In this document: positions 19,201-32,100 of the stretch, one piece after another | How the letters are laid out: each line of letters opens with the position of its first letter | How positions within the stretch are numbered: the stretch's first letter is position 1 | NCBI RefSeq assembly: GCF_000240165.1 | Contig: NC_017585.1 | Span: 1,426,001 to 1,490,000, forward strand | Direction of reading: 5' to 3' | Length of the DNA: 64,000 nt | Source of the DNA: Streptantibioticus cattleyicolor NRRL 8057 = DSM 46488 | Lineage (GTDB): Bacteria; Actinomycetota; Actinomycetes; Streptomycetales; Streptomycetaceae | Program-made: the position numbers and the translations under genes | Notes under the pieces: model-generated | What the model saw: only the letters and a program-made list of their open reading frames with translations | Database searches by the model: none | What the model was told of the DNA's origin: nothing

Positions 19201-22200
19201 CCGGGGTTCTGAGCAGCGGCCCCGTTGACCCGCCGGTGCCGATGGACGCGTGGCCGCCCGCCGGTGCGGAGCCGTTGGCGCTCGATGACTTGTACCGGGA
19301 TCTCGCCGAGCGGGGCCTGGACTACGGGCCGGCGTTCCAGGGGCTGACCGCTGCCTGGCGCCGTGATGGCATCACCTACGCCGAGGTCGAACTGCGGGGC
19401 CCCGTCGCGGACGGATACGGCATCCATCCCGCGCTGCTCGACGCCTGCCTGCACGCCGCGGCCACCGACACCGACGAGCCTCTGGTGCCGTTCGCGTGGA
19501 ACGGCGTCGCCCTGCACGCCAGCGGGGCCACCCACGTGCGGGCCGTGCTCACCGCGACCGACACCAACGCGACCCGGCTCGCCGTCACCGACACCACCGG
19601 GGCCCCGGTGCTCTCGGTGGCCTCCCTGCGGGTGCGGCCGGCGCGCGCTTCCCGTTCCGGTGCCTTGTACGGCGTGGACTGGCAGCCGGCCACCGGCGCG
19701 ACCACGGCGCTGCCGGAGGGCGTCGTGTACGAGGTGCCCCGTGACAACTCGCCGCTGAAGTCTACCAGTTGGACGCTCGACCGGATACGCGACACCGAAG
19801 GCCCGCTCGTCCTGGTCACCCGTGGTGCCGTGGCCACGGATCCCGCCGAGCCCGCCGATCCGGCCATGGCGGCCGTCTGGGGCCTGGTTCGCAGCGCGCA
19901 GGCCGAGGATCCGGGCCGCCTCGTCCTGGTCGACCTCGCGTCGGAAACGGCCCTGCCTTCGTCCTTGCCCGTCGGAGAGCCACAACTCGCCGTACGGGAC
20001 GAAGTGTTGGTGCCACGCCTGGTGCGGTTGCCCGCCGCCGACTCCGCGTCGGCCGCCGTCACCGGGACCGTGTTGCTGACTGGCGGCACCGGCGGGCTCG
20101 GGCTGCTGTTCGCCGAACGGCTGCTGGCGGCCGGGGCCGAACGGGTCGTGCTCGCGTCCCGGCGGGGCCCGGACGCCGTCGGCGCCGCCGAGCAGGCCGG
20201 ACGCCTGCCCGGGATCGAGGTAGTCGCCTGCGACGTCACCGACCGGGACGCGCTCGCCGAGGTGGTCGGCCGTTACGGCGTCACCGGTGTGGTGCACGCG
20301 GCGGGCGTGCTCGACGACGGTGTGATCGGGACGTTGACCCCTGAGCGGCTGGAGCGGGTTCTCGCGCCCAAGGTGGAGGCGCTGCGGCACCTGGACGCGT
20401 TGTGCCCCGACGCGGAACTGTTCGTGGCGTTCTCGTCGAGCGCCGGTGTCTTCGGCAACCCGGGCCAGGGCGGTTACGCGTCGGCCAACGCCGCCGTCGA
20501 CGCGGTGATCCAGAGCCGCCGCGCCCGGGGCGCCGCCGGGGTCTCCCTGGCCTGGGGGCTGTGGGGAACGGGTATGGGAGGCTCAGCCGACCGGGAACGC
20601 GCCGCCCGTCTCGGGATGGCCGCGCTCACCGACGACGCCGGGCTCGCGTTGTGGGACGCCGCCCTCGGCCAGGACCGCGCCGTGGTGGTGCCGGCGGATC
20701 TGCGTACGCGGGCGTTGCCGCGCCTGCCGTTGTTCGCCGCGCTGCGCCGGGAGCCGGTGGCCGTGCGGCGGACCCCGGAGTCCGCCGGTGCGTGGCGGTT
20801 GCCCGGCAGCGGCCGTGAGCGGTATGCGTTGGACACCGTGCTCGACCACACCGCCCAGGTGCTCGGCCACGAGGACCGGACGCGGATCGACCCCGGGCGC
20901 CCGTTCACCCAGCTCGGTTTCGACTCGCTGGCCGCCGTCGAGTTGCGCAACCGGCTCGCCAGGACCACGGGACTGTCGCTGCCCGCCACGCTCACCTTCG
21001 ACCACCCGTCCCCGGAGGCGATCGCCCGCTTCCTGCTCGCCGAGGCCACCGGCGCCGAAGAGCCCCGCGCCACGACACCAGTGGTCACCGGCACCACGGA
21101 CGAGCCGATCGCGATCGTGGGGATGGCCTGCCGTTATCCGGGTGGTGTGGGGTCGCCGGAGGAGTTGTGGCGTCTGGTGTCGGAGGGGCGGGATGGTGTG
21201 TCGGGGTTCCCGGTCGACCGGGGCTGGGACCTCGACGCGCTGTACGACCCCGACCCGGACGCGTTCGGCCGTACGTACACCCGCGAAGGCGGTTTTCTGC
21301 CGGGTGCCGGGGAGTTCGACGCGGAGTTGTTCGGTATCTCGCCGCGTGAGGCGTTGGCGATGGATCCGCAGCAGCGGTTGCTGGTGGAGACGGCGTGGGA
21401 GACGTTCGAGCGGGCCGGGCTCGACCCCTTCTCGTTGCGCGGCAGCCGCACCGGTGTCTTCGCGGGGGTCATGTACCACGACTACGCGCCCTCGGCGGGG
21501 TCGGTCTCCGAGGAGGTCGAGGGCTACGTGGCCACCGGTGTCTCCGGCAGCGTGCTGTCCGGGCGGTTGTCGTACGTGTTCGGGTTGGAGGGGCCGGCCG
21601 TGTCGGTGGACACGGCGTGTTCGTCGTCGTTGGTGGCGCTGCATCTGGCGGCGCAGGCGCTCCGCAACGGTGAGTGCTCGCTGGCGTTGGCGGGTGGGGT
21701 GACGGTGATGGCGACGCCGTTGATCTTCGTGGAGTTCGCGCGGCAGCGTGGTCTGTCGGTGGACGGGCGGTGCAAGTCGTTCTCGGACGCGGCCGATGGT
21801 GTGGGGTGGGGTGAGGGTGTCGGATTGCTGCTGTTGGAGCGGCTTTCCGATGCGGAATGTCACGGGCATCGGGTGTTGGCGGTGGTGCGTGGGTCGGCGG
21901 TCAACCAGGATGGTGCGTCGAACGGGCTGACGGCGCCGAACGGTCCGTCGCAGCAGCGGGTGATTCGTCAGGCGTTGGCGCAGGGTGGGCTGTCGTCAGC
22001 GGATGTGGATGTGGTGGAGGGACACGGTACGGGCACGCGGCTGGGTGACCCGATCGAGGCCCAGGCACTACTGGCTACCTATGGGCGGGACCGTGCAGCG
22101 GACCGGCCGTTGTTGTTGGGGTCGGTGAAGTCGAACATCGGTCATGCGCAGGCGGCGGCGGGTGTGGCTGGTGTGATCAAGATGGTGATGGCGATGGAGG

Positions 22201-25200
22201 CGGGTGTGGTGCCGCCGTCGTTGCATGTGGGTGCGCCGTCGTCCCAGGTCGACTGGTCGTCGGGCGCGGTGGAGTTGGTGACCGAGGCACGGCCGTGGCC
22301 GGATACCGGACGGCAGCGCCGCGCGGCGGTGTCGTCGTTCGGTATCTCCGGCACCAACGCGCACGTGATTGTGGAGGCGGCACCACCGGCTGCGGCGCCA
22401 GCCGATACGGCGTCCGTGGTGTTGCCGGTGGTCCCGTGGGTGGTGTCGGGTGATTCGCCGGCCGCGTTGAAGCAGCAGATCGAACGGCTTGTCCAGGTGC
22501 CGGAGCAAGCGTCTCCGCTGGATGTGGGGTTTTCGCTGGCGGCGGGTCGGGCGGCGTTGCGGTGCCGTGCGGTGTCGTTCGGCAGCGGTTTCCAGATCGA
22601 CGCGGAAGCGCCGGTGGTGGGGCGCCTGGCGGTGGTGTTCACCGGACAGGGATCGCAACGCCCTGGCGTCGGGCGGGAGTTGTACGACACGTTCCCGGTG
22701 TTCGCGGCAGCGGTGGATGAGGTGGCCGATGAACTGGACCGGCATCTGGGGTTCGCTCATCCGCTGAAGGAGGTGATGTTCGGCGGGCGGTCTGGCCTGG
22801 ATGACACGGGTTATGCGCAGGCGGCGTTGTTCACGTTGGAAGTGGCGTTGTGGAAGCTGGTCACCTCATGGGGTGTGTCGGCGGATGTGGTGGGTGGCCA
22901 TTCCGTCGGTGAGCTGACGGCGGCCTATGTGGCGGGCGTGTGGTCGTTGGCGGACGCGTGCCGGGTGGTGGCGGCGCGGGCGCGGTTGATGCAGGGGTTG
23001 CCGTCAGGTGGGGCGATGGCGGCGGTCGGGCTGCCGGCGGAGGACATCAAAGGCATCGAGGTTGCGGCGGTCAACGGGCCGTCGTCCACGGTCGTTTCCG
23101 GCACCGAAGCCGAGATCGAGGCGTTCCTCGCCGGGCTCGACAGCACCGTCAAGACCAAACGGCTGCGCGTCAGCCACGCCTTCCACTCACGCCTGATGGA
23201 ACCGATGCTGGCCCCGTTCGCCGAGGCACTGCGTGAGGTCGAGTTCCATCAGCCCACCCTCCCCGGCGTCTCCAACGTCACCGGCGGCCAGGTCAGCGAC
23301 GAATGGACCGACCCCGACTACTGGGTCCGCCACGTGCGCTCCGCAGTGCTCTTCCACGACAACACCTCATCGCTGCGGGCCGACGGTGTCCTCGAACTCG
23401 GCCCGGACGCCGTCCTCAGCGCCCTGTTCGGCGAAACCCCAGTCGTCGCGGGGCTGCGCCGGGACCGTTCCGAGACAGCCACACTCCTCAGCGCCGTCGC
23501 CACGGTGTGGCAATGGGGCCGTGATGTCACCTGGACATCGGTCTTCGACGGCACCGGAGCACACCACGTGGACCTGCCCACGTACGCGTTCCAGCACCGC
23601 CACTACTGGCTGACACCGGGGCGTCGTTCGGACGTGGCGGCGGCAGGGGTGGAGGGGGCCGCGCATCCGTTGCTCGGGGCGGCAGTGGAGGTTCCGACGT
23701 CGGGGGCGTTGGTGCTCACCGGGCGGATGACGGTGGCCGATCAGCCGTGGCTGGCGGAGCACCGGGTCTTCGGTCGGGTGATCCTGCCGGGGACGGCGTT
23801 GGTGGAGTTGTGTGTCGCCGCCGGGGACCGGGTGGGGTGCCCGGTGCTGGACGAACTCGTCATCCACGATGCCGTCCCGTTGCCGGCCACCGTGCGGATC
23901 GTGGTGGACCCGGCGGGGGCGGAGGGGACGCGTACGGTCACCGTTCTCACCCGGGACGGGGAACGGTGGACGACACACGCCACCGGAACGCTCGCCCCCG
24001 GCACGACCGGTTCCGTGGCGTCGGACGGGAGCGGCGCGTGGCCGCCGGACGGGGCCGAGCCGGTGCCGCTCGACGACTTCTATCCGGAACTCGCCGAGCG
24101 TGGGTTGGAGTACGGGGCCCTGTTCCAGGGTCTCACCGCGGCCTGGCGCCGTGACGGCATCACCTACACCGAGGTGGAACTGCGGGGCCCCGTCGCGGAC
24201 GGATACGGCATCCATCCCGCCCTGCTCGACGCCTGCCTGCACGGCGCGGCCACGGCTACCGGCACCAGCGGCGAGGTGCTCGTCCCGTTCACCTGGCAGG
24301 GGGTACGCCTGCACGCGGTCGGTGCCACCACCGTACGGGTCACTCTCACACCCAATGGCGAGTCGGCAGAGGGCAGTTGGCGACTGAAGATCACCGACCC
24401 GGGCGGCGCGCCCGTCCTCACGGTCGACGCGCTGGTCCTGCGGCAGGCGCGCGCGCTTCGGCCGCCACGGGCCACCGACCATCTCTACGCGGTCGACTGG
24501 GTGCCGGTCGTGGCGGAAGCCGTCGCCACCGAGGGCGCCGCCGTGTGCCGGGTTCCACGGGCTGGTTCCCCACTGGAGGCGGCGACCTGGGCGCTGGCCA
24601 GGCTGCGGGAGGCCACCGGTCCGCTGATCGTGGTCACCACCGGCGCAGTGGCCGTCGAGGAGCCGGATCCGGCGATGGCCGCCGCCTGGGGCCTGGCCCG
24701 CAGCGCCCAGGCCGAGAACCCGGGGCGGATCACCCTCGTCGACCTCGCACCCGGGGCCGAACTGCCCGGTGCCCTGCCGGGCGGAGAACCCCAACTCGCC
24801 CTGCGGAACGGCCATTTCCTGGCACCACGTCTCGTCCGTGTCCCCACCGGGGAGACGCCGGACCGGCCGGCGGTGGGCGGCACCGTCCTCGTCACCGGCG
24901 GCACCGGCGGACTTGGCGCGCTCTTCGCGGAACACCTGCTGGACTGCGGGGCCGAGCGGGTGGTGCTCGCCTCGCGGCGCGGACCGGACGCCCCCGGCGC
25001 CGGCGAGTTGACCCGACGGCTCGCGGCGGTCGACATCGTGGCCTGCGACGTCACCGACTGCGACGCGCTCGCCGGGATCGTCGAACGGTACGGCGTCACC
25101 GGGGTGGTCCACGCGGCGGGCGTCCTGGACGACGGCACGCTGGACACACTCACCCCCGACCGCCTCGCTCGCGTGATGGCGCCGAAGGTCGAACCGCTGC

Positions 25201-26144
25201 GCCACCTCGACGAGTTGTGCCCCGACGCCGCGCCCTTCGTGGCGTTCTCCTCGGCGGCCGGGATCCTCGGCGCGCCGGGGCAGGGCAACTACGCGGCGGC
25301 GAACGCGGCCGTCGACGCGCTGATCGAGCGCCGCCGGGCGGCCGGGCGGGCCGGGATCTCGCTGGCCTGGGGGGTGTGGGACGACACCGGCGGCATGGGC
25401 GGCGGCGCCGGACGGGCCAGGCTGGCACGCCAGGGCATGGACGCGCTGACCTCGGCGGACGGACTCGCGTTGTGGGACGCGGCGTTGGGCCAGGACCGGG
25501 CGGTGGTGGTGCCCGTCGCGCTCGACCTGCGGAAGGTCGCCGGCGGCGGGCGGGTACCGGAGCTGCTGTCGGCGTTGGTTCCGGCGCCGGCGCGGCGGCG
25601 TACCGCGGCGGGCCCCGACGCCGCCACCGCAGGACGGCTGCGCGACCGGCTCGCCATGTCGCGTCCGGCCGAACGGGAGCAGGCGCTGCTGGACCTGGTG
25701 GCCGCGCAGACCGCCCAGGTGCTCGGCTACGGCGACCCCGGACAGGTCGACGTGACCCGGCCGTTCACCGAGGCGGGGTTCGACTCGCTGGCCGCCGTGG
25801 ACCTGCGCAACCGGCTCACCCGGGCCACCGGGGTGGCGTTGCCGGCCACGCTCACCTTCGACCACGCCACCCCGCTCGCGGTCGCCCGTTTCCTCGGCAC
25901 GCTGCTGGTGCCCGGCGAGGCGGAACTGGTGGAACGGGTGCTGGGGGAGCTGACTTCGGTCGGGGAGTTCCTCGGCGCGCCCGACCGGCACGACGACAGC
26001 CGGGCGCGGATCACCGAACGGCTCCGGGCGCTGCTGCGCGGCGTCGAGCGGGAGGCCGGCGGCGCGGCGGAGGTGACCGACCGGCTGCGCTCCTCCACCG
26101 ACGACGAACTCTTCGAATTCCTCGACGACCAGCTCGGCATCTGA
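16239..26144 (+). CDS. Type I PKS, two modules: 2x KS-AT-DH-KR-ACP
   Basis: 3301 residues. Start GTG 16239 with gaggg upstream; N-terminal coiled-coil docking domain ([20 protein letters not shown]). Module A: KS Cys206; AT Ser634 in GHSVGE with HAFH (malonyl); DH His914, but its motif reads [10 protein letters not shown], with Asp918 where the conserved Gly should be; KR GGTGGLG from residue 1282, LDD B-type; ACP Ser1563. Module B: KS Cys1794; AT Ser2222, HAFH (malonyl); DH His2508 in the normal [12 protein letters not shown] near 2887, LDD; ACP Ser3183. No ER. Each module should leave a double bond, together a conjugated diene, if the module A DH works. The acidic C-terminal tail ([16 protein letters not shown]) is a docking segment. 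It sits 68 bp after the previous PKS gene. Confidence 0.92.
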   Translation: MSDDQKYLDYLKRSTIEIRDLRRRLHEAETKDGEPIAIVGMACRYPGGMGSPEELWRLVSEGRDGVSGFPVDRGWDLDALYDPDPDTPGHAYTTQGGFLPGAGEFDAELFGISPREALAMDPQQRLLVETAWETFERAGLDPLSLRGSRTGVFAGITSQNYGVPGVFAAAPVEGHVMTGTTLSVASGRLSYVFGLEGPAVSVDTACSSSLVALHLAAQALRNGECSLALAGGVTVMATPLIFVEFARQRGLSVDGRCKSFSDAADGVGWGEGVGLLLLERLSDAVRRGRRVLAVVRGSAVNQDGASNGLTAPNGPSQQRVIRQALAQGGLSSADVDVVEGHGTGTRLGDPIEAQALLATYGRDRPGDRPLLLGSVKSNIGHAQAAAGVAGVIKMVMAMEAGVVPPSLHVGAPSSQVDWSSGAVELVTEARPWPDTGRQRRAAVSSFGISGTNAHVIVEGAPPVAESVAPASVVLPVVPWVVSGDSPAALKQQIERLDQVPETVSRLDVGFSLAAGRAALRCRAVSFGSGFQIDAEAPVVGRLAVVFTGQGSQRPGVGRELYDTFPVFAAAVNEVSGELDRHLGFDHPLNEVMFGEGTGLDGTGYAQAALFTLEVALWKLVTSWGVSADVVGGHSVGELTAAYVAGVWSLADACRVVAARARLMQGLPSGGAMAAVALAADEVRGIEVAAVNGPSSTVVSGTEAEIEAFLAGLDSTVKTKRLRVSHAFHSRLMEPMLEPFAEALREVEFHQPTLPGVSNVTGSQVSDEWTDPDYWVRHVRSAVLFHDNTSSLRADGVLELGPDAVLSALFGETPAVAALRRDRPETATLLSAVATVWQWGRDVTWTSVFDGTGAHHVDLPTYAFQHRNYWLPFASRTTADLGHPMVTALAEVPSTGVSVFTARAVPAEQPWLAEHRVMDEAILPGTAMVELCVAVGERVGCPVVDELVVQTPIRVPATMEMVVDPPDADGRRGVALHTRDGDEWTTHATGVLSSGPVDPPVPMDAWPPAGAEPLALDDLYRDLAERGLDYGPAFQGLTAAWRRDGITYAEVELRGPVADGYGIHPALLDACLHAAATDTDEPLVPFAWNGVALHASGATHVRAVLTATDTNATRLAVTDTTGAPVLSVASLRVRPARASRSGALYGVDWQPATGATTALPEGVVYEVPRDNSPLKSTSWTLDRIRDTEGPLVLVTRGAVATDPAEPADPAMAAVWGLVRSAQAEDPGRLVLVDLASETALPSSLPVGEPQLAVRDEVLVPRLVRLPAADSASAAVTGTVLLTGGTGGLGLLFAERLLAAGAERVVLASRRGPDAVGAAEQAGRLPGIEVVACDVTDRDALAEVVGRYGVTGVVHAAGVLDDGVIGTLTPERLERVLAPKVEALRHLDALCPDAELFVAFSSSAGVFGNPGQGGYASANAAVDAVIQSRRARGAAGVSLAWGLWGTGMGGSADRERAARLGMAALTDDAGLALWDAALGQDRAVVVPADLRTRALPRLPLFAALRREPVAVRRTPESAGAWRLPGSGRERYALDTVLDHTAQVLGHEDRTRIDPGRPFTQLGFDSLAAVELRNRLARTTGLSLPATLTFDHPSPEAIARFLLAEATGAEEPRATTPVVTGTTDEPIAIVGMACRYPGGVGSPEELWRLVSEGRDGVSGFPVDRGWDLDALYDPDPDAFGRTYTREGGFLPGAGEFDAELFGISPREALAMDPQQRLLVETAWETFERAGLDPFSLRGSRTGVFAGVMYHDYAPSAGSVSEEVEGYVATGVSGSVLSGRLSYVFGLEGPAVSVDTACSSSLVALHLAAQALRNGECSLALAGGVTVMATPLIFVEFARQRGLSVDGRCKSFSDAADGVGWGEGVGLLLLERLSDAECHGHRVLAVVRGSAVNQDGASNGLTAPNGPSQQRVIRQALAQGGLSSADVDVVEGHGTGTRLGDPIEAQALLATYGRDRAADRPLLLGSVKSNIGHAQAAAGVAGVIKMVMAMEAGVVPPSLHVGAPSSQVDWSSGAVELVTEARPWPDTGRQRRAAVSSFGISGTNAHVIVEAAPPAAAPADTASVVLPVVPWVVSGDSPAALKQQIERLVQVPEQASPLDVGFSLAAGRAALRCRAVSFGSGFQIDAEAPVVGRLAVVFTGQGSQRPGVGRELYDTFPVFAAAVDEVADELDRHLGFAHPLKEVMFGGRSGLDDTGYAQAALFTLEVALWKLVTSWGVSADVVGGHSVGELTAAYVAGVWSLADACRVVAARARLMQGLPSGGAMAAVGLPAEDIKGIEVAAVNGPSSTVVSGTEAEIEAFLAGLDSTVKTKRLRVSHAFHSRLMEPMLAPFAEALREVEFHQPTLPGVSNVTGGQVSDEWTDPDYWVRHVRSAVLFHDNTSSLRADGVLELGPDAVLSALFGETPVVAGLRRDRSETATLLSAVATVWQWGRDVTWTSVFDGTGAHHVDLPTYAFQHRHYWLTPGRRSDVAAAGVEGAAHPLLGAAVEVPTSGALVLTGRMTVADQPWLAEHRVFGRVILPGTALVELCVAAGDRVGCPVLDELVIHDAVPLPATVRIVVDPAGAEGTRTVTVLTRDGERWTTHATGTLAPGTTGSVASDGSGAWPPDGAEPVPLDDFYPELAERGLEYGALFQGLTAAWRRDGITYTEVELRGPVADGYGIHPALLDACLHGAATATGTSGEVLVPFTWQGVRLHAVGATTVRVTLTPNGESAEGSWRLKITDPGGAPVLTVDALVLRQARALRPPRATDHLYAVDWVPVVAEAVATEGAAVCRVPRAGSPLEAATWALARLREATGPLIVVTTGAVAVEEPDPAMAAAWGLARSAQAENPGRITLVDLAPGAELPGALPGGEPQLALRNGHFLAPRLVRVPTGETPDRPAVGGTVLVTGGTGGLGALFAEHLLDCGAERVVLASRRGPDAPGAGELTRRLAAVDIVACDVTDCDALAGIVERYGVTGVVHAAGVLDDGTLDTLTPDRLARVMAPKVEPLRHLDELCPDAAPFVAFSSAAGILGAPGQGNYAAANAAVDALIERRRAAGRAGISLAWGVWDDTGGMGGGAGRARLARQGMDALTSADGLALWDAALGQDRAVVVPVALDLRKVAGGGRVPELLSALVPAPARRRTAAGPDAATAGRLRDRLAMSRPAEREQALLDLVAAQTAQVLGYGDPGQVDVTRPFTEAGFDSLAAVDLRNRLTRATGVALPATLTFDHATPLAVARFLGTLLVPGEAELVERVLGELTSVGEFLGAPDRHDDSRARITERLRALLRGVEREAGGAAEVTDRLRSSTDDELFEFLDDQLGI
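16336..18830 (+). repeat. KS-AT tandem repeat within the PKS gene, copy A
   Basis: Covers the KS start through the end of the AT of module A. The second copy is 4764 bp downstream (about 21100-23594): both the KS Cys and the AT Ser codons are offset by exactly 4764 bp, so no net indel separates the copies. The main differences lie in the KS stretch around 16690-16790. Confidence 0.75.
21100..23594 (+). repeat. KS-AT tandem repeat within the PKS gene, copy B
   Basis: Partner of 16336-18830. It encodes almost the same KS and AT, including the TTG/GTG-rich codon tract shared with the preceding gene. Such repeats are hot spots for recombination and for assembly errors. Confidence 0.75.
23680..24000 (+). 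repeat. DH N-terminal homologous tract, copy 2
   Basis: Near-identical partner of 12640-12960. The shared protein text includes [20 protein letters not shown] and [20 protein letters not shown]. Confidence 0.7.
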
Positions 26145-26163
26145 CGAAACGAGTGGTACACCA

Positions 26164-29100
26164 GTGGACGAGAACGGGAAACTGCGCGACTACCTGACCC
26201 GGCTCAGCGGTGAACTCCACCGCACCCGGCTCCAGGTGCGCGACCTGGAACGCAAGGGCTCCGAGCCGATCGCGATCGTCGCCATGGCGTGCCGCTACCC
26301 GGGCGGCGTGTCGTCCCCCGAGGATCTGTGGCGCCTGGTCGCCGACGGTGTCGACGCGGTCTCCGAGTTCCCCGGCAACCGGGGCTGGAACCTCGCGGAG
26401 CTGTACGACCCCGACCCGGAGGCGGCCGGCCGGTCGTACACCCGGCACGGCGGTTTCCTGACCGATGCCGACCGGTTCGACGCCGGGCTCTTCGGCATCA
26501 ACCCGCGTGAGGCGCAGGCCATGGACCCGCAGCAACGGCTGCTGCTGGAGGTGGCCTGGGAGACGTTCGAACGCGCGGGGATCCGGGCCGACCGGTTGCG
26601 CGGCAGCCGCACCGGTGTCTTCACCGGCATCATGTACCACGACTACTCGGCCTGGGCCGCCGTGGACCTCGCGGCGCTCGACGGCTACCAGGGCAGCGGC
26701 AGCGCGGGCAGCATCGCCTCCGGGCGCATCTCCTACGTGCTGGGTCTGGAGGGGCCGGCCGTCTCGGTGGACACGGCGTGCTCGTCGTCGCTGGTCACCT
26801 TGCACCTGGCGGCTCAGGCGCTGCGCGGTGGTGAGTGCTCGCTGGCCCTGGCGGGCGGGGTGACGGTGATGGCCACGCCCACCACGTTCGTGGACTTCAG
26901 CCGTCAGCGCGGGCTGTCGCCGGACGGGCGGTGCAAGTCGTTCTCGGACGACGCCGACGGCACCGGCTGGTCCGAGGGCGTCGGTCTGCTGCTGCTCGAA
27001 CGCCTCTCGGACGCCCGGCGCAACGGGCACCCGGTGCTCGCCGTGCTCCGCGCCTCCGCCGTCAACCAGGACGGCGCCTCCAACGGGCTCACCGCGCCCA
27101 GCGGCCCGTCGCAGCAGCGCCTGATCCGACAGGCGCTCGCCCAGGGCGAGTTGGCCCCCGCCGACGTGGACGTGGTGGAGGCGCACGGGACGGGGACGCG
27201 GCTGGGTGATCCGATCGAGGCGCAGGCGCTGCTGGCCACCTACGGGCGGGACCGTCCGGCGGACCGGCCGCTGCTGCTGGGGTCGGTCAAGTCCAACATC
27301 GGCCACACCCAGGCGGCGGCCGGGGTGGCCGGGGTGATCAAGATGGTGCAGGCGATGGCGGCCGGGACCGTGCCGCCCACCTTGCACGTGGGCACCCCGT
27401 CGTCCCAGGTGGACTGGTCCACGGGCGCCGTGGAGCTGGTGACCGCGGCCCGGCCGTGGCCGCACACCGGGCGGGCCCGCCGGGCGGCCGTGTCGTCGTT
27501 CGGTATCTCCGGCACCAACGCCCACGTCATCCTGGAGGAGCCGCCCGCCGCCGAAACCCCCGACGAGACCGCCGCGGAACCCCCCGAAGAAACCGTCGGT
27601 GTGGTGCCCTGGGCGGTGTCGGGCCACTCCGCCGCGGCGCTGCGGGCCCAGGCGGACCGGCTGGCCGGATACGTCACCGGGCGCCCCGGTGTCCGGCCGG
27701 CCGGGGTCGGGGCCGCGCTCGTCGCGCACCGGACGCCGCTGGCCCACCGGGCGGTCGTGCTCGGGGCCGGCCGGGACGAACTGCTCGCCGGGCTGGCCGC
27801 CGTCGCCGCGGGCGAGGAGCACCCGGCGGTGGTGGCCGGGGAGGCGGCGGCCACCACCGGCCGCTCGGTCTTCGTCTTCCCCGGGCAGGGCTCGCAGTGG
27901 GCCGGGATGGCGCTCGCCCTCGCCGAGTCCTCCGAGGTGTTCCGTGCCCGGCTCGCCGAATGCGACGACGCTCTCGCGCCCTACCTGGACCGGCGCCCCC
28001 TCGACGTGCTCGACGACGCGGCGGCCGGTGCCGGGGAGTTGACGCGGGTCGACGTGGTGCAGCCGGTGCTCTTCTCGGTGATGGTCGCGCTCGCCGCGCT
28101 GTGGCGCTCGGCGGGTGTGGTGCCGCACGCGGTCACCGGCCACTCCCAGGGCGAGATCGCCGCCGCCTGCGTGGCCGGCGCGCTCAGCCTGGGGGACGCC
28201 GCCCGGGTCGTCGCGGTCCGCAGCCGCCTGCTGGTGGGGATCTCCGGCAAGGGCGGCATGGTCTCGGTGGCGCTGCCGGCCGCGGAGGTCGCCGCGCGCC
28301 TCGCGCCGTACGGCGGGCGGATCGGCGTCGCCACCGTCAACGGCCCTTCCGCCACGGTGGTTTCCGGCGACGAGGACGCGCTCACCGTGTTTCTGACGGT
28401 ATGTCAGGACGAGGGTGTCAGGGCGCGGCGCGTACCGGTCGACTACGCCTCCCACTGTGCGCACGTCGACGCGGTCGAGGACGAGCTGCTGGCCGAACTC
28501 GCCGGGATCCGCCCGCGCGACGGCGAGATCGCCTTCTACTCCGCGACCACCGGCGACCTCCTCGACGGGGCGGCCCTGGACGCCGCCTATTGGTTCCGCA
28601 ACCTGCGTGAGCCGGTCGACTTCGAACGGGTCACCCGGCGGCTGCTGGACGGCGGCTTCACCGGCTTCGTCGAGGTCAGCCCGCATCCCGTGCTGACCGG
28701 CGCCATCGAGGACACCGCCGCCTCGGCGGGCGCGGTCCCCGTGGTCACCGGAACGCTCCGGCGCGACGACGGCGGACTGCCGCGCTTCCTGCGCTCCCTG
28801 GCCCACCTGCACGTCGCCGGCGTCCCGGTGGACCTCGCCCCGTTCCTGCCCGGCGACCCGGTGCCCGATCTGCCGACCTACGCCTTCCAGCGGCAACGCT
28901 ACTGGGCGACCCGTTCCTCCGGCGGCTCGGCCGACGCCGCCGCGCTCGGCCTCGGCGTGGTCGGCCATCCGCTGCTCGACGCCGTACTCGACGTCCCCGG
29001 CGGCGGCGCGACGCTGGTCAGCGGACGGCTCTCCACCGCCGCGCAGCCGTGGCTCGACGACCACCGTGTCTCCGGCCGGGTGCTGCTGCCCGGGGCCGCC

Positions 29101-32100
29101 CTGGTCGAGATGGTGATCCGCGCCGGGGACCAGGCCGGCTGCCCCGTGCTGGACGAACTGGTCGTCCAGGCACCGCTGCCGGTGGAGGCCGTGGTGCCGG
29201 TGCGCGTCGTGCTCGACCCGCCGGACGAAGGAGGACGGCGCCCGGTCACCGTCTACGCCCGCCTGCGCGACGACGCCGAGTGGACCGCCCACGCCACCGG
29301 CGTCCTCGCCCCCGAAGTCCCCGACACCCCCGCCACATCCCAACCGGCCGGCGCCTGGCCGCCCTCCGGGCCGGTGACGGCCACCGCCGAGGACGCGTAC
29401 CCGGAGCTGGCCGCCCACGGACTGGCGTACGGCCCCGCCTTCCAAGGGCTGCGCACCGTCTGGCGCGGCGACGGCGAGATCCTGGCCGAGGCCGAACTGC
29501 CCGAACCGCAGCGGGACGACGCCGGGGCGTACGGGATCCACCCCGCGCTGCTCGACGCCTGCCTGCACGCCGCCGCCTTCGGCGACCTGCTCGACGGCGG
29601 CGACGGCCCGCTGCTGCCGTTCGCCTGGGCCGGGGTCCGGCTGCACGCCGTCGGCGCGGTCCGGGTACGGATCCGGGTCACCCCGGCGGACGGCGGTGGC
29701 GTGCGGCTGCTCGTCACCGACGCGGCCGGCTCGCCGGTGCTGACCGTCGCCGCGCTGACGCTGCGTCCGCTGCCGGCCGGGGCGCTGGACCCCCGGCCGC
29801 GCGCCGACGACCTCTACACCCTGGAGTGGACGCCGTGCGCCCCGGCCCCGGCCGCCGACCGGACGGCGGTGAGCGTGCTGCGCGTCCCGGACGGCGAGGA
29901 CATCCGCGAGGTCACCGCCGCCACCCTCGCCGGACTCCACGCCTGGCTGGCCCGGACCGACGACACCCCGCTGACCGTCGTCACCCGCCACGCCGTCTCC
30001 GTCCGCCCCGGCGAGGACGCCGTCCCCGCCCAGGCCGCCGCCTGGGGCCTGATCCGCAGCGCGCAACTGGAACACCCGGGCCGGATCACCGCGGTGGACA
30101 CCGACACCGACACCGAACTGTCCGAGGACCGCCTCGCCGCGCTGGCGGCCACCGGCGAACCCCAGCTCGCGATGCGCGGCGACACCGTCCACGCCGGCCG
30201 CCTGACCCGGATGACCGGACAACTGCCGATCCACCCGGTCGAGTTGACCGCCCCGCTGCGCATCGCGATGCGCTCCGGCGGCACCGTGGACGACCTGGCG
30301 TGGATGCCGGGCGACGAGGCGGACGGCCCGACGCCGCCGGGCCACGTGCGTATCGCGGTCCGCGCCGCCGGCCTCAACTTCCGTGACGTCGTGGTGGGTC
30401 TGGGCATGGTCGGCGGTGACGTCGGCAGACTCGGCGGCGAGGCGGCCGGTGTCGTCCTCGACGTGGGCCCCGGGGTCGACGACCTCGCCCCCGGCGACCG
30501 GGTGTTCGGCCTGTGCCCGGGGGCCTTCGGCCCGGTGGTCGTCGCCGACCGGCGCGGGCTGGCCCGTATCCCGGACGGCTGGAGCTACGTGCAGGCCGCC
30601 ACGGTCCCGGTGGTCTTCCTGACCGCCTACTACGGACTGCGCGGCCTGACCCGGCTGGAGGCGGGGGAGAAGCTGCTGGTGCACGCCGCCGCGGGCGGGG
30701 TGGGCATGGCCGCGGTGCAACTGGCGCACCACTTCGGCGCCGAGGTGTGGGCCACCGCGAGCCCCGCGAAGTGGCCGGCGGTCCGCGCGCTCGGCGTGCC
30801 GGCCGAGCGCATCGCCTCCTCGCGCACCCTGGACTTCGCGTCCGCGTTCCACGGCATGGACGTGGTGCTCAACTCGCTCGCCGGAGACTTCGTCGACGCG
30901 TCGCTGCGGGTGCTCGCCCCCGGCGGCCGGTTCCTGGAGATGGGCAAGACGGACATCCGCCGCCCCGAGCAGGTCGCCGCCGTCCGCACCGACGTCGAGT
31001 ACCGCTCGTACGACCTGCTCGACCCCGGGTTCGACCGGCTCGCCGGGATCTTCGCCGAGCTGATGGAGTTGTTCCAGCGCGGTGCGCTCACGCCGCTGCC
31101 GGCCACCGTCTTCGACGTACGCGACGCCCCCGAGGCGTTCCGGTTCATGGGCCGCGCCGGGCACACCGGCAAGATCGTGCTCACCGTGGACCCGCCGACG
31201 GACCCGGAGGCGGCGGTGGTGATCACCGGCGGCACCGGCGACCTCGGCGCCCGGCTCGCCCGCCACCTCGCCGCCGGCGGCGCCCGCCACCTGGTCCTCG
31301 TCTCCCGCCGGGGCCCCGACGCGCCCGGCGCCGACCGGCTCGCCGCCGAACTGCGCGCCGCCGGCGCCACCGTCGAGGTGCTGGCGTGCGACGTCACCGA
31401 CCGGGACGCGGTCGCCGCGCTGCTCACCGGGCGGCGCGTCGGCGGCATCGTGCACACCGCCGGCCTCCTCGACGACGGCGTGATCACCGCGCTCACCCCC
31501 GAACGGCTGGACCGGGTGCTGGCCGTCAAGGCCGACGCCCTCCGTCACCTCGACGAACTCTCCCGCCCCCTCGACCTCGGCCTGTTCGCCGTCTACTCCT
31601 CGGCCACCGGCGTCCTCGGCGGCGCCGGCCAGGGCAACTACGCCGCGGCCAACGCCGCCGTGGACGCCATCGTGCTCCGCCGCCGCGCCGCCGGACTGCC
31701 CGGCATCTCGCTCGCCTGGGGCCTGTGGGAACAGGACGGCGGCATGACCGGCACCATGGCCGACACCGACCGCGCCCGGCTGGCCCGCCTGGGCGTCGGC
31801 GCGATCACCGCCGACGAGGGCACCGCCCTGTGGGACGCGGCACTCCGCCACAACCGGCCGCTGGCCGTGCCGGTCAAACTGGACCTGCCCCGAACCGCCC
31901 AACTCCCGCCGCTGCTCTCGGCGTTGCGCCCGGACGCCGTACACCGGGCCACCGCCGACGACGGCCTCACCGCCGGCACCGCCGACGAACTGCGCCGCAC
32001 ACTCGCCGGGCTGCCCCTCGCCGACCGGGCCCGGCACATCACCGACCTCGTCGCCGGACACACCGCGCGGACCCTCGGCCACCCCGACGCCTCCGCACTC

